Assembly: GCA_964035795.1 (NCBI GenBank)
Contig: OZ038320.1
Span: 14,220,776 to 14,284,775 of the forward strand
Reading direction: 5' to 3'
Length of the DNA: 64,000 nt
From: Pterobdella sp. o SKG-2022
Lineage: Eukaryota; Annelida; Clitellata; Hirudinida; Piscicolidae
In this document: piece after piece, positions 13,101 through 24,096 of the stretch
Layout: each line of letters starts with the position of its first letter
Numbering within the stretch: position 1 is the stretch's first letter
The notes under the pieces: generated by a model
Seen by the model: only the letters and a program-made list of their open reading frames with translations
Databases searched by the model: none
Told to the model about the DNA's origin: nothing
Made by a program: the position numbers and the translations under genes

Positions 13101-15419
13101 GCAGTGTTGGTCTGGAAGGTGGACAAGGTGATCATAATAAAATATTGTTATTGCCTTCATTACTATTAGATTAGTTTAACCAGAATCTTGATATACAAAC
13201 ATAATTAAATGCTCAAAACTTATTGCAGACCACATTGTTCAATACAATTTACATGAAAATGAAAGTAGTGATGATGATGGTGAAGATGATGAAGACGATG
13301 ATGATGAAACATTAAACAAGGAGGAGGATTATTATAAGAATCGCAGAACTGATGATAGTAGTAATGAAGAAGGTAGGCGTTCTGCAAGTGCTGATGACAA
13401 GGATGATGGTGTGGAGGATTTGAGTATGCAGGCAGTTGAAGAGATCAGGAAAGAGGCGAGCATCGTCAAGAAGGAAGGTGGTGCATTCTATTTGACATGT
13501 AGTGATTTGGGAATGTTATGATACCACTGAATATTGAAGGAAAACTTTCAGCTTAATTTTTTTTTGCAATAACTATTTTATTTATAAAATAACTTTACAA
13601 AAAACGGGCTATAACTACGACAGATCACACATCATGGTTACAGTGGCTTTCAACCAAACTGTCGTTGTTCTTGCATACCTTAAACGAAGGTTTTCATATT
13701 TATCACGCCATCGCTATATTCTGATTTCTCAAAAATATCATCATCGTTTGTTCTCATGCTTAATTCAGTGGTCTAGAAACTCCTGAAGTTAATGCCACTA
13801 TAATCATACTCGTATTTGATTTGAGGCTTAAAGTAATGGCAAGTGTTGGTTTGGAACTCAGTTTGCGTTGTTTTTTTCTCATTTATTTCTTTATAGTTAC
13901 GTTTTTAGGAGGTTGGACGGAAGAAACATTGTGAAACTGGCGCTAATTATTGAATTAAACCCGGTAATTTTGATTAATTATCCTCATGCTCTACCAGCTG
14001 AGTCATAAGAACCGATAATCATTAGAAAAATAAGCAGTTGAGGAAAGAGGTTTGATCTTTTATTAAATGTTGAAATCATGTGTTTTTCTTATGCACCAGA
14101 TGGTGTATTGGACAAAGGTGCCCGGTTGGTTGCGGTGACGAACGATCAGACACATGCACTAGAGGACGAACATTTCACCGACCTTCTCAAGAAGTGTGCC
14201 TTCAATCCTCCTTCGCAACATAATGTACCGTTGTTTGTGGTTTCAATTAGTAAAATCTTTCTCTTTGACAATCATATAATGCATTACAGTTAACTAAAGG
14301 CTTTTTCATTTAATTTTATTTTTGTTTTTTGAAAATTTTTTAAAAGTTTTTGACAACAAAACTTCAGTCTTAAGCGTCATACTTAACATTATTTTTTATT
14401 TTTTAATATATTCTTTTACAAATCTCAAGAGACAAGTAAAAAATTTTTTTGTGAAAATGTAATATATTTTCCTATAAGCTGGTTGAAATTATCGAAAGTT
14501 ATACTTTTAATTTTCAAAACGATTTATGAATCATTTATCTTTTTTAAGAAAAAAATTGAAAATAGTTAGCAAATTAACAACAATGTTCCATATAGTACAT
14601 GCAGATTCATCACATCAATCAAATCCTTTGCATGTTATAAGGAGTACTGGGAAATGCCAGGCACCGTGGGGGAGGTGAAAGTGAGGCAAACGATGCATCT
14701 CATCAACTCTTGTGCCAGGAAATCTGCGAGTGATGCCATGACTCAAAGTGAAGGGGAGCTCAGTGAAGAGGTTAACTCTTTCAAACAACAGCTTCACAAT
14801 CACTCTCCCATGCAACAAAGCACTTCTCCAGGGTACCCCATTTGTTATCAACATTCAAATTTATACTTGCTATTCCTTCCATAGATCATATATGCATATT
14901 TATTTTGTAACGAAAAACATAAAATAAGAGGTTTTTTTAATACATTTATTGAGAATCAGAAGCTATAATTTTCGAAAAGTTTAGCCTTATAAAACGTTAG
15001 CGAACAAATTAAATCGTAACTATGGTTATATAGTAATTTCAATGTTATTATTTCGAATAATTGTTCAAAGAAATAATTTTCTAAACGTTGTCAAATGTCC
15101 CCCCTCGGTCATTACCCCTTTCAAATTTTTTAAAATTGTAGGAACTTGGGGATGATATTGCGGTGCAGGCATCGTTATTCATTTTCTTTTATATGTATAT
15201 ATTTATTTTTTTATTCAAATATTTATATTAATCTAATGTTTTTGTAGGACTGAAAAAAGCAAAATAAAGTTGAAAAAAAGAAGCATAATTTTGTCGGATG
15301 ATGATGATGAGGAAGAGAAGGATAAAGGCGTTGGGAATAATGCGCGTGAGGACTTAAGAAGTGAAGAAGGAAAAACTTATAAAAGACGAAAAATTATATT
15401 TGATAGTGACGATGAGTAA
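1111..15419 (+). CDS. TIMELESS: TIMELESS (timeout type) replication-fork protection / checkpoint protein
   Basis: Complete gene. TIMELESS pairs with TIPIN at replication forks, couples helicase to polymerase and supports ATR-CHK1 signalling in the nucleus. Exons: 1111-1213, 1321-1715, 1801-1863, 2187-2230, 2448-2505, 2696-2736, 2807-2862, 2978-3036, 3197-3255, 3404-3481, 3739-3782, 3938-3988, 4110-4188, 5324-5374, 5576-5645, 7237-7349, 7451-7659, 8021-8099, 8173-8250, 8361-8434, 8809-8941, 9094-9174, 9604-9722, 9900-10032, 10552-10636, 10779-10898, 11033-11196, 11403-11946, 12192-12256, 12527-12648, 12756-12810, 12942-13007, 13069-13127, 13229-13477, 14100-14229, 14605-14832, 15248-15419. All join in phase to 1442 codons (human about 1208). 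Family blocks: EPDCLESIKDLIRYLR, VNLTQPAMLCF, RNVLHVATDP, ESYYMKV..MMAFNR, SETLSVATFH, HTNHCAVKLLHR, RGWSEEE. 1111 is the first ATG of the frame. Oddities: a Glu/Lys insert near residues 82-113 and an Asp/Asn insert of about 130 residues in exon 28. Some donors (exons 21, 25, 26, 35) were chosen by phase. Confidence 0.95.
4455..4890. repeat. Dispersed repeat in TIMELESS intron 13
   Basis: This part of the 1.1 kb intron starts with an AAT/AAC microsatellite followed by ATATATAGTGCCAAGGC, which looks like the reverse of an L2-type tail. It continues with a stretch (about 4585-4650, GTAGAAAGTTCTAAACAGC) resembling the conserved 3' untranslated motif of some L2-like elements. No reading frame survives. 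The assignment is by impression only. Confidence 0.35.
6155..6740. repeat. Two adjacent near-perfect palindromes built from one dispersed repeat
   Basis: Located in TIMELESS intron 15. The first palindrome runs about 6160-6356, with arms of roughly 90 bp and one mismatch seen, centred on GACAACAGCAAGGC near 6250. The second runs about 6365-6735, with arms of roughly 175 bp around the same central 14-16 bp near 6541-6556. The arms are the right half (first palindrome) and left half (second palindrome) of one repeat unit that occurs in normal order elsewhere, for instance 57930-58160 and 49205-49560. See findings. Confidence 0.85.
6750..7145 (+). repeat. Third copy of the same dispersed repeat, normal order
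   Basis: Immediately after the palindromes, a more diverged copy reads in the plus direction. It has GTTATAATACCTGCATAATA then GTAGACTCTGGTAGCAGATA, GGTATCGTTGTCATTTGG, a GAACGGTGGATTTTCAATAA block, and a tail ending near GTATAATGTAATTTGGAT. The order matches the copies near 49.2 kb and 57.9 kb. It ends just upstream of TIMELESS exon 16. Confidence 0.7.
8556..8706. mobile_element. Foldback MITE (AAGCTTTTCG family) in TIMELESS intron 20
   Basis: A long inverted repeat: the segment starting AGAAACAAACACTATGGTTT at about 8552 is mirrored by the segment ending AAACCATAGTGTTTGTTTCT at about 8702. An inner AAGCTTTTCG / CGAAAAGCTT pair and a short loop around 8620-8635 lie between. There is no coding capacity. 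Relatives occur at 17682-17775, 34010-34135 and 51090-51205. Confidence 0.8.
9218..9262 (-). repeat. Short dispersed repeat (CTAGAAACTCCTGAAGTTAA type)
   Basis: Reverse-strand copy of a motif of about 45 bp that recurs at 13773-13815, 23570-23602 and 58862-58905. At 58.9 kb it is followed by sequence resembling the right half of the dispersed repeat described at 6155-6740, so it may belong to that family or to an associated element. Confidence 0.55.
10141..10240 (+). repeat. Partial copy of the 5S-associated dispersed repeat
   Basis: Within TIMELESS intron 24, ACAGTAGACTTCGGTGGCA is followed by GACTGGTAATCTGATATCG and CATTGGGCTTG. This matches the left half of the repeat at 57930-58080. The flanks are too diverged to delimit. 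Confidence 0.5.
11975..12050 (+). repeat. Short tandem array, about 30 bp unit, about 2.5 copies
   Basis: TIMELESS intron 28 begins with repeated units of the type ATAAAATAAATAATTGTAAA followed by TAAATGC(C/T). It is AT-only apart from a few G/C, and no function is apparent. Confidence 0.7.
13773..13815 (+). repeat. Short dispersed repeat (CTAGAAACTCCTGAAGTTAA type)
   Basis: Plus-strand copy of the motif also seen at 9218-9262 (reverse), 23570-23602 and 58862-58905. It lies in TIMELESS intron 34, upstream of the SINE. Confidence 0.55.
13900..14012 (-). mobile_element. tRNA-derived SINE (copy A)
   Basis: On the minus strand it reads as a tRNA-like head: GACTCAGCTGGTAGAGCATG (A box) and a B-box-like ACCGGGTTTAAT. 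A tail follows with ATTAGCGCCAGTTTCACAAT. The same head-tail order occurs at 21270-21406 (minus) and 35499-35604 (plus), which defines a family. The B box here is mutated. It sits in TIMELESS intron 34. Confidence 0.75.
14905..15065. mobile_element. MITE-like repeat (GAGAATC..AGCTATAATTTTC family), half element
   Basis: TIMELESS intron 36 contains TTTATTGAGAATCAGAAGC, then TATAATTTTCGAAAAG, then an AACTATGGTTATATAGTAAT block. The same blocks occur at 27735-27860 and, as a full inverted repeat, at 41930-42120. Only one arm is clear here. Confidence 0.6.
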
Positions 15420-15574
15420 ATAAATAATAGCTTAATTTGTATTTTAAAGAGGTAGGTCGTATCATGGCTCGATTCAATGACTCATTGCCAAAGTTGCATC
15501 GTGAATCTGGAGTGCTCCATGTACAATAACGTTCAAATTATTATAATTTATTTTTTGCCTTCGACTTTGTTTTC

Positions 15575-15580
15575 AATAAA
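15575..15580 (+). terminator. Candidate poly(A) signal AATAAA for TIMELESS
   Basis: A canonical AATAAA lies about 155 bp after the TIMELESS stop and before the WASF start, so it could end the TIMELESS transcript. In AT-rich DNA such hexamers are frequent by chance. Confidence 0.4.
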
Positions 15581-15870
15581 TTAAGAATCTATTTTTAAGG
15601 GTTTTTGTTTATAAATGATTATTTTAATAAATCGATATTGTTCTTAAACCTCTCACTCAAAAAATGTTTTCAAAAAGAATAGTTTGCCTAGAATCTTAAT
15701 AAAAATCTTACGAAGCAAGTGATTCAAACTTAATTGAAATAATTGCACATCCGTGTAATATTACAGCTGCCGCAGATTATTTTTTGGTCTCGAAAAACTT
15801 GAAATACTCGCCTCTAAATTTCATAGGTTATCGTTATGTTTGAATAATAGTGAATACAAAGTAATTGAGG

Positions 15871-18800
15871 ATGCCTTTGTGTACTTGGATTGTGGAGCCT
15901 GTGCACCTCAACAGCAAGTTTGATATTCTTACTTGCCAATTTTATTTCTTTCAAATAGTTTTCTTATACTGTTTTTATGTATAGAACAACACTATTTCCC
16001 CCACTTAGTGAGCATTGATGAAAGTTTACTAGATGCATTTTGTTTTAAACATTTTGTCATGAGACAAAGTGATGGAAGATGAGTGGCTGAGGTGTTCCGA
16101 TGTATACTGTTTCAGTTTTTATAGTGCAAATCGTTAAGTTGTTCAAGGTTTTATTCTATTTTATTTTTAAGAAATTCTGATAATCTCAATATGTCTCAAT
16201 ACCATCATTAGTATTTCCAAGTGAAGGTACAATTATCAAATATTTGTACCTCCGTTTGAAAATGGGAATTCATCCAAAGAAAAGCTTCGTAGAATAAAAT
16301 AAACTCCTAAAAGTGTTTTCATTTGGATATGTTTAATACTGCACCTCTCCTGAAGACTATTTTTTTACTCACTTTTTTTAGGCATTTTAAAATGCCTAAA
16401 AAAAAGACAAGTGTATGAAAATTTTAATTTAGTTTTTTTTCTAAAGTTAAACTCCCACAAAAAACTTCTAAAAACACGTCTAAAATGCACCTTGCTACCT
16501 CCTACAGACACCCGTCCTTACAGACATGTCCTGACACGGCTATTGCGATCGCAAGTCTTCGTAAAAACGACCATAACAGCCTTTATAAAGTGAATCTTGG
16601 AAGAACTCAAAAATAAAACTATTATATAAATTTTTGGGATATAATAAAATATTTATTTCGAATTTTTTTTAATGTGTAATGAACATTTAAAATTATTTAG
16701 GTTGTATATATTACTATTTGATAATTTCACATTGCGGGTAAGAATTTTTTGTATTAAGTGGAAATAAGCTTATTGCAGTTCAAAAATTCAAATCATCCAT
16801 ACCACTAAAACCAGGACTTTAATGATGTCACAAGCGGTTCGTGTGTCAGCATGATGAAACAACTTATGAACATCACCGTGAAGGTCCGTTTTGCATATTT
16901 TTTCACATTATATCAAGTTTCAATAAACTTTTTTTAGAAATATCTATGGCTTTCTCTATAACACTTTTCTAATTCATTTGTTGACATATCGAAATTTTTT
17001 TTACGGATTTTTTTATGAAATATTATTTTTTCATCCCTTCTTTAAATCTTTAAAACATTAATAGTGTTTCGAAAATCAACATACGTTATTTATCAGGTGG
17101 GAATTATGTTCGAAGAACTCCAAGAAGAATCAATGAAGATACTGAAAAGGTGAAAATTTCATTGAAATTTCAAAGAATTGTAGCTTAATGAAATGCTTAT
17201 AGCTTTTAGATTCATCCACTTTTTTTAATATTTCGTGACTGAATCTTTCCTCGACAAACCCCTGTTTGAGAAAAATGAATTAAATACAAAATAAAATAAT
17301 TTTTTATATATTTTTTTTAATGGTGTATTATTTATATTTAATTATTTACAGAAGTGAGCAACTGCAGGCTAGAGTGGGGACGATCAAAAGTAAAACTGAT
17401 AACTTTAACCCTGTAGTTGATATAAGTGAGTGATATCTAGTAACGTGTGAAAACTCAAATTTTTAGGATTATAATAATCTTAAAAACATGTCAATGGTTT
17501 TTACAGGAGAATTAAAATGTTTATAAATGATCCTGTATTTTTCAAATGTTGTAAAGTATACATAAACAAAACCTGTAATTAAGTGCTTGGTAAAGATCGT
17601 GAAAAAGATAAATTTAAGTTTATTTATTGATTTTTTCAAAACCCCCAATAAAAAGAGTAATATTTCAGAAAATTAGTTAGTTTATTAAGATACGAAGCAT
17701 TTCGTTATCAACATAAAATTTTGAAGTATGTTATGCTGATAACGAAAAGCTTTGCATTTTAATAAACTAATTCTTGTTTTGAAATAATATTCGTTACATT
17801 TAGTTGAATTAAATGATGTATATAAAATACTCAATAAACGGGGAAGATTCAACCATAAAGGCTGTGATGGTAGATTAGTGGTTGAAAAAGTTTTCTCTTA
17901 ATATTAAAGGCAGCAGGCAAATCTATCAACTTATAACGTAATTTAATGCCTTATTCATTAAGTGATTTTTCTTATGAATCAAAGCGCTTACTAAAAATTT
18001 GCATATATTTGAAAAATATATGATCATTTAAAAACATTTTTATTTTTTTTAAAACCAGTATATAAGAAAACTACATATTTATCACAAGAAACATATATCT
18101 AAAGGGTTAAAAATTGTTTTTTAAAATCATGCAAGTAGTCCCTGAAGTTAAGAAGCAAGAGATTTTCTCAAAAGCAAATATGAGATTTCAGAACTACTGC
18201 AATTTGAGTTCCATGTAGAATGTTGAGAGCAAAGGCAATAATTTGAATGTAGATAGGAAAGAGACCAATTTTAAAATTGTTTTCTAGGAATATTATCTTC
18301 ATGACCAGCCCTGATGCATTAAAATAAAGTGAAATTATCATAAATAGTTATAACGGTCAGTTTGAAATGTGGAAATATAATGATTATTTATATGAATTTA
18401 TTTAAAAATTTTGTTACTTATTGTAAAACCATATGAAAATAATGACTAAAAAATCATATCTTCTGATACATTATAAAAAACAAAAACCACACATTTTTTG
18501 GCACATTTAATTCAAGGTTTTCTTCGATAACTTTTAAAACTAAATATTAACTTTCAATAATAATAATAATATGAACTTTGATATAAAATATAAAACAACA
18601 GTTAGCTTGGATGATACTTTACAAAGCACTCCCTACAAAAGCGGTCAAAACAATAGCACTGTAACAGAGAGGCCCAAGGTATTTTAATATCTATTAATTT
18701 ATATGAATTTTTGTCTTGAATTTTTGACAATAAAAACAATAATATTTATTGAATAGATACAAAATATGTTAAAATTTTATTGAGAGTTTAAAATTTTTTT

Positions 18801-21800
18801 GTTCGAAACTTATTACATTGTCGGTGCACTCGTAACGATCAAATGACCCAATGCCCAGTTGGTGCAAGAAGTGTTTTGTCGCATCGAAAACATGCCCGAG
18901 TTCCAGCTTTTAGACCCTTTCAAGTAAAATATCAATGTTTCATTTAATTTTAAAATTGTATTTTGAATCCATCATAATCAATTCTACAAACGATTATGGC
19001 TTAATAACATTTTCAAATGAATTAATACATTTATACACATATCGCACATTTTTTAATATTTTTAAAAATCATACGTTAGTTAAACGACGTTTTTTTTATA
19101 ATAATAGCAACAACAAAAACATAAAAATAAAAAAAATATTAATAAAAATATAAATAATAATAGGCTAAAGCAGGGTAGAAGTTCCAAAGCACCATATACA
19201 TGGACGACTTAAAAGTATACGCTAAGAACAGATTAGAGCTGGAATCCATAATTAACACGGACATATGGCGATGATGTAGGAATAGAATTTGGGTTGAATA
19301 AGTGTGCTGCAATAGAATTAAAAAAGGGAAAGTTAGAAAGCACAAAGGCTATTTAAATGCCAAATGATGATGATGAAATCCAGCTTATAACTGCCGATAG
19401 AGACTATCACTATTTGGGTGTTCTATAATGTGAAATGATTGTACATCAAAAAATGAAAGAAATTGTGTTTCAAGAGTACAAACGCTGGTTAGTCAAGTTG
19501 CTAAAAAATCGGCTAAATTCTGGAAACTCGATAAAGACCATCAATACATTTGCTCTACCTATTACGACCTACTTTGCCGGAATCTTGAATTGGACAAAAG
19601 ATGAGCTTATATTTATAGACCGCATAACTAGGAAGCAGCTTACCATATATGAAGCATTTCACCCAAGATCCGAGGTATACCGACTATAATTAAACTGAAG
19701 TCTAGGTGGGAAAGGTCTAAGAAGTATATCTAATTCAGTTAGAAGAGAAGAAAGGCAGCTTGGTGAATACATGATAAACTCATCTGAGATTGTGATGAAG
19801 GATGTAAGAAAGAGATTGAACATCAAGGATTTAATTGCTGATGAAATTGATGATAGATGCGAAAAATGGATTAGAAAGCCTATGCAAGAACAATTTAAAA
19901 GACAGACGGCAGACAAGCGCTGCATCGAGTCAAGGTTGTAGTTAAAAAGAAGAAATGAGAGTAGTAGTTGCTACTCAAGAACAAGCCCTCAAAACTAATT
20001 ACAAAAAGGCCAAACTTGAAAAAGACGGATTATATGTCCTTAAGAAAGGCTACTCACCGACTTTGTAAAAACAAATCATACCTGCATTGACAAATATAAC
20101 TTTTTGGCATGTAACAAATTTGTATATATTTCTTAACATCAAACACCAAATTATATCTTGAAAAGCTTTTCAAAATGTAGTTTGAAACTATATCGGTAGA
20201 TGTTTTGAAATATTCAATATATTACACATGTGTATGATATTTCAATGAATAAGAGGGCCTGAAGAAAAAACCCGGTGTCAGCTGTATTCAGATCCTAATT
20301 TCTTCTTTGAGTCATGGTGTTTACAAGTTCAACAAGAAGTGGTGAAGAAGCCATTAAAGAAAAAAACCAGGGTACGTTGAACAATGCGGTTTTTAGAATT
20401 TTGAACCTAAAAAAACATTTTAATCCAAATTATAAAAAACATTTTTCCAGTTTAATTTTTTCACCAAGTACTAATACAATTTCTAATCTATATGTAAAGG
20501 CAAAAAAAGAAAAAAACAAAGTGAGGCAGCCCAAACAAACAAAAAAAGACCAATTGAAAAGCAAAGTGAACAGTGACTTTCTAAGCAAAGGAGTCAAGAC
20601 CAAAGCTGGTGATAATGATAATGAAAAAAACAATGAAAACAAACTTGATAACGATGTCACTTCACTATCTTCTAAAAGTTTTGTAAAGTAAGATCTTAAT
20701 ATATTCTTGTCAAATCTTCATCTTGAATTTTGTCAAATATTCTAACAAATCGTTATTGATTGCCTTCTCCAATTTCGGTGAATGTTTCAGGTCTATTGCC
20801 TCAGAAACCCCTTCAGTTATCTCCGACATCATTTCATTGGAGAATCCACAATGTGAGTTTGATGACCCACTGCCTCCACCACCCCCCTTCAACCAAGACT
20901 GGCTTCCTCCTTCAATCCTTTCTGAACTCTTGCCTCCTCCTCCAATACTCCACTGCCCGCAAGTCAGTGTTTACTCATAAATTTGTAATTAAAGTTGTTG
21001 AACCATGAATAATATTCTCGCTGAATGTAAGGAGCATCAGACCAACCAAGATAACTCCATGTCTCCAAATGAAACCCGGTGCAGTTAGAGAGTTTTGGTG
21101 GACTTCTTTTCTAAAAAGACGTTGATGCGTTTATGAATGTATTTAAACATTTAAAGTGTTAAAAATAGTCAATTAGCAGAACTTATAATATCGAGTAATT
21201 CAGTGCTAGTATTTAAGAAAAAAATTTATTTGAATGTAGTGCAGTATTTATAAAACGCTTTTTCTTTTAGACAAAGCGCTTGCTACAACTTTAATGTAGC
21301 GAAACCACACTGTGGAACAGGTGCTAATTGTGGGGCCACGCGGGATCGAACCCGGTAACTTTAGATAATTAGTTTAAGGATCAACCATTGAGCTATAGGG
21401 GCTGACTGAAATAACAATAAAATGAAAAAATGAAACTTTAGATAAAAATAAAAACCAGATTCACTTATTCAAATACGTGAATGGGATTTGAAAAATGATG
21501 TCACGTTTGTTTAAAGATTTATCAAAATACATCAGTCTTGTATAAGCCTTACACGTTAGATCTCTAGTTTTCTATAAGCATTTTAAGCTTAATCTTTCTC
21601 ATTTCCAAAACAATGCTCCATTGATAACGCTCGTAAGATATACTATAGGCCCTGGTTTTATCTATGCTGTATAACTTTGAATGTAAGCAAACTAATACTG
21701 TTGTAGAATACATTTGTTTTGACACGAATTTTCAAATATACTTAAAGTATTAATTTATATACAATAATCCTGTAATCAATAAAAATTAAATTTTTCATCA

Positions 21801-21922
21801 GTCCCCGAGCAACAGAGGCAGTTTGTACAAGGTGTCAAACTTCGATGCCTCTAACTTCCCTCCAAGTCCCCCTACACCTCCAACCCTTCAGCCTGCGCCT
21901 CCTCCAAACCACAATAGTGAGA

Positions 21923-21992
<70 letters not shown>

Positions 21993-23909
21993 AACTAGGA
22001 AGTCAAGTGTTTTCAATTAATACTATTAATCGATTTTGATGAACTAACTCAAATCTTGAAAAAATTTCGATCTTATTCAACTTCTTGAAGACTTCCAGGC
22101 TCCAGCTCCACCTCCTCCTCCTCCTCCGGAGAGCTTCATACAGACCCCTCCCAAATGTCCAGACGCACCAGTCGTCAAAAAGCCACCACTCACCAAACAA
22201 GACTCCAGATCAGACCTTTTGTCTGCCATAAAAAAAGGTCGATCAAAAATTAGCATTTATATTTTAAGCTTGTGCTGCTCAATTAGTTATATTTAATAAG
22301 CAACTAATAACGTCTCACCACTCTACTAAAACTGCCATTTCAATTCTATTCAGACATTTTGATAACCGCCGACCACGGTGAGTTATCTTTCTTGATTCTA
22401 CTGGATCTATCGTCAGCTCTTGATTTGGTGAACTATGATATCTTGCTGAAAAGGCTGGAAAATTATTTCGGATTTAGAAATAGTGTACTAATATGGTTCG
22501 TTAGCTACCTAAGTAACAGAACCTTTGATATCAAATGTTGTGGAAGTGAAACATCCGTGGTGCACTCATCTGTTGGTGTCCCACAACGTTCTGTTTTTGG
22601 ACCACCTTTGTTCACCCTTTTTACTATTGATTTGGAAAATTTAGTTATGAAGCACACTTTCAGTTTTCACCAATATGCAGATGACACTCAAATTTATGGC
22701 CATTTTAAGTATGATAAGTCACTTTACCTGCAGGTGGTTTTATCTGAGTGCATAGATAAAGTTGCGGGTTAAATGGAAGCCAATCATTTGAAATTGAATA
22801 TCTCTGAGACTGAAGTCAGCTGGTTCTCCAATGGCAGAACGTTCTTAGAATTCCGCGTCGTCCAGGGAGAATTGTTCCAAATAGCATTATCCCTTGAAGA
22901 AATGTCAAAAGTCTTGATGTCTGTTTAGATGAAAAATTATCAATGAAGACTCAAATCAACCAAATTTTGCAATTCGCTTTTATATCTCTGAGGCAAATAA
23001 AACTGATCAAGTGTTTGAAGACACTGGCAGCAGCACTGGTATTAAGCCGATTAGGCTATAAAAATGTTATCCTTGCAGGGCTCCCTAAATATCAGAAAAT
23101 CAGAAGTCAACTTCTAATCAACACAACAGCCAGTCTCATTCCAGGTACCAGAATGATGATCACATAAGTCCTGTTTTGAGAGGTCTGCACAGGCTTAAAA
23201 TTGATGAGAGGATTGACTATAAGGTTCTACTGCTTATGTTCAAGTATTCGTCCAATGAATGTCTAGCCTATCTTTCAAGAGATTTAGAGATGCTATCAAG
23301 CATTCCGGGTAATAGAAGTTGAGATCTGCCAATTCATTGAAGGTTTTTCCAAGTATAAGCTTAAAATCACAGAGGAAAATGTTTTATGTAAGCGGTTCTC
23401 TCCGTGGAATAATCTTCCTGAACAACTCAGGCTTTCTTTTGAATGAAACCTCAAGTCTTCTTTTTTCCAGATCTTTTGGCAAACAAATATTAATATATTA
23501 TAATGTTTAAAAATTTTTTTTGTTTACTTATTCCTATTATTGTATTATTTTTTCGTATAACTATTGAGACCTAGAAACTCTTGAAGTTAATGCCACTTTA
23601 TCTTATTTTCAATTGTATTGTAACGTCCACTGACCTTACAGTTTCGTGAGCGTCTGAGTTGTTGCTAATTATTTTAGAGATAAAAAGTTTTTGTAAACTG
23701 TATTTTATTGACAAACAATACTTTGCGAACTAGGAATGAAACTACGAAAGGTGAACGAAGAAGAAAAGATAAAATCTCGAGCTAACGAGGATGTAGCATG
23801 TGTCTTGTTTAACGTTGAGAAAATAATGGAAATGAGGAGACGAGCTCTGGAAGAAGCTGATGAAGAAGAGGAGGAGGATGAAGATGAGGAAGACTGGAAT
23901 GATGATTAA
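15871..23909 (+). CDS. WASF: WASF/WAVE (SCAR) actin-nucleation promoting protein
   Basis: WAVE is the WAVE-complex subunit that activates Arp2/3 downstream of Rac at the leading edge. Exons: 15871-15917, 16815-16883, 17097-17149, 17352-17425, 18602-18678, 18859-18923, 20254-20371, 20500-20687, 20791-20962, 21802-21916, 22091-22237, 23734-23909; about 435 residues. The N-terminus MPLCTWIVEPVHLNS matches the WAVE start. SHD-like helices follow (SMMKQLMNITVKVG, LLDPFKGPEEKTRCQLYSDP), then a basic segment, proline-rich stretches with PPPPPPFNQDW, a WH2 motif (DSRSDLLSAIKKGMKLRKV) and an acidic tail ending DEEDWNDD with the expected Trp. All joins from exon 2 on agree in phase. The join between exon 1 (phase 2) and exon 2 (phase 0) does not, so a microexon is missing; 15985-16007 (encoding TTLFPPL) is a candidate but leaves a phase conflict. 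LINE pieces lie in the introns before exons 7 and 12. It follows TIMELESS on the same strand by 450 bp. Confidence 0.92.
17682..17775. mobile_element. Foldback MITE in WASF intron 4
   Basis: An inverted repeat whose left arm begins TTAGTTTATTAAGATACGAA and whose right arm ends TTTTAATAAACTAA, with TTTCGTTATCA / TGATAACGAAA inside and a loop around 17715-17730. It shares the CGAAAAGCTTTG core with other foldback elements of the window. Confidence 0.7.
19160..20065 (+). mobile_element. Decayed non-LTR retrotransposon, reverse transcriptase C-terminal part, in WASF intron 6
   Basis: Frame pieces follow the order typical of a LINE C-terminus. FGLNKCAAIELKKGKLES is at about 19290-19345, then a YHYLGVL block. 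At 19435-19689 comes a frame with RLNSGNSIKTINTFALPITT, WTKDELIFIDRITRKQL and EAFHPRSEV. Near 19960-20010 is TQEQALKTNYKKAK. There are stops and shifts between these blocks, so it is dead. The clade is uncertain. It is fully contained between WASF exons 6 and 7, which still join in phase. Confidence 0.75.
21270..21406 (-). mobile_element. tRNA-derived SINE (copy B) in WASF intron 9
   Basis: On the minus strand it starts CAGCCCCTATAGCTCAATGG (A-box region), then GGGTTCGATCCCGCG (intact B box), then GTGGCCCCACAATTAGCACC and TGTTCCACAGTGTGG, and continues to CTACATTAAAGTTGTAGC. This is the best-preserved copy and serves as the model for copies A and C. Confidence 0.85.
21926..21991 (+). repeat. 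(TA)n microsatellite, about 33 units
   Basis: An uninterrupted TA run begins ten bases after the donor of WASF exon 10. It is likely length-variable and lies in an intron. Confidence 0.98.
22345..23545 (+). mobile_element. L2/CR1-like LINE reverse transcriptase fragment in WASF intron 11
   Basis: Frame 22359-22772 encodes reverse transcriptase blocks: LILLDLSSALDLVNYDILL, WFVSYLSNRTF, VGVPQRSVFGPPLFTLF and the catalytic HQYADDTQIY. Downstream pieces (22943-23167 with ALVLSRLGYKNVILAGLP, then 23180-23510) are in other frames. The usual GVPQGS has become GVPQRS, and stops split the frame, so the copy is inactive. It separates WASF exons 11 and 12, whose WH2 motif is split across the intron. 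Confidence 0.9.
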
Positions 23910-23995
23910 TTGATGCCTAATTTCGATTTTTGAACTTTAAGTAAACTTATTTGCCATTCATAAATTGAAATAGAAAGAAAATGAACAAGATTGAT

Positions 23996-24001
23996 TTTAT
24001 T
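23996..24001 (-). terminator. Candidate poly(A) signal for SAS-6
   Basis: AATAAA on the minus strand about 96 bp beyond the SAS-6 stop. It lies in the 187 bp gap between the convergent WASF and SAS-6 coding ends, so the two 3' untranslated regions probably overlap. Confidence 0.4.
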
Positions 24002-24096
24002 GAATCATTTTTCTGAAAAAAAAACTTGGTAACGCTTAGGCAATCAAAAAAAATGTCTTTTACAAATAGGACAATTAAAAATATTTCTTTAAAACC

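Noticed and set aside
22359..22772. Reverse transcriptase read as part of WASF or as a host gene
   Set aside because: WASF exons 11 and 12 join in phase across it and rebuild the WH2 motif; the fragment has stops and matches L2/CR1 elements.
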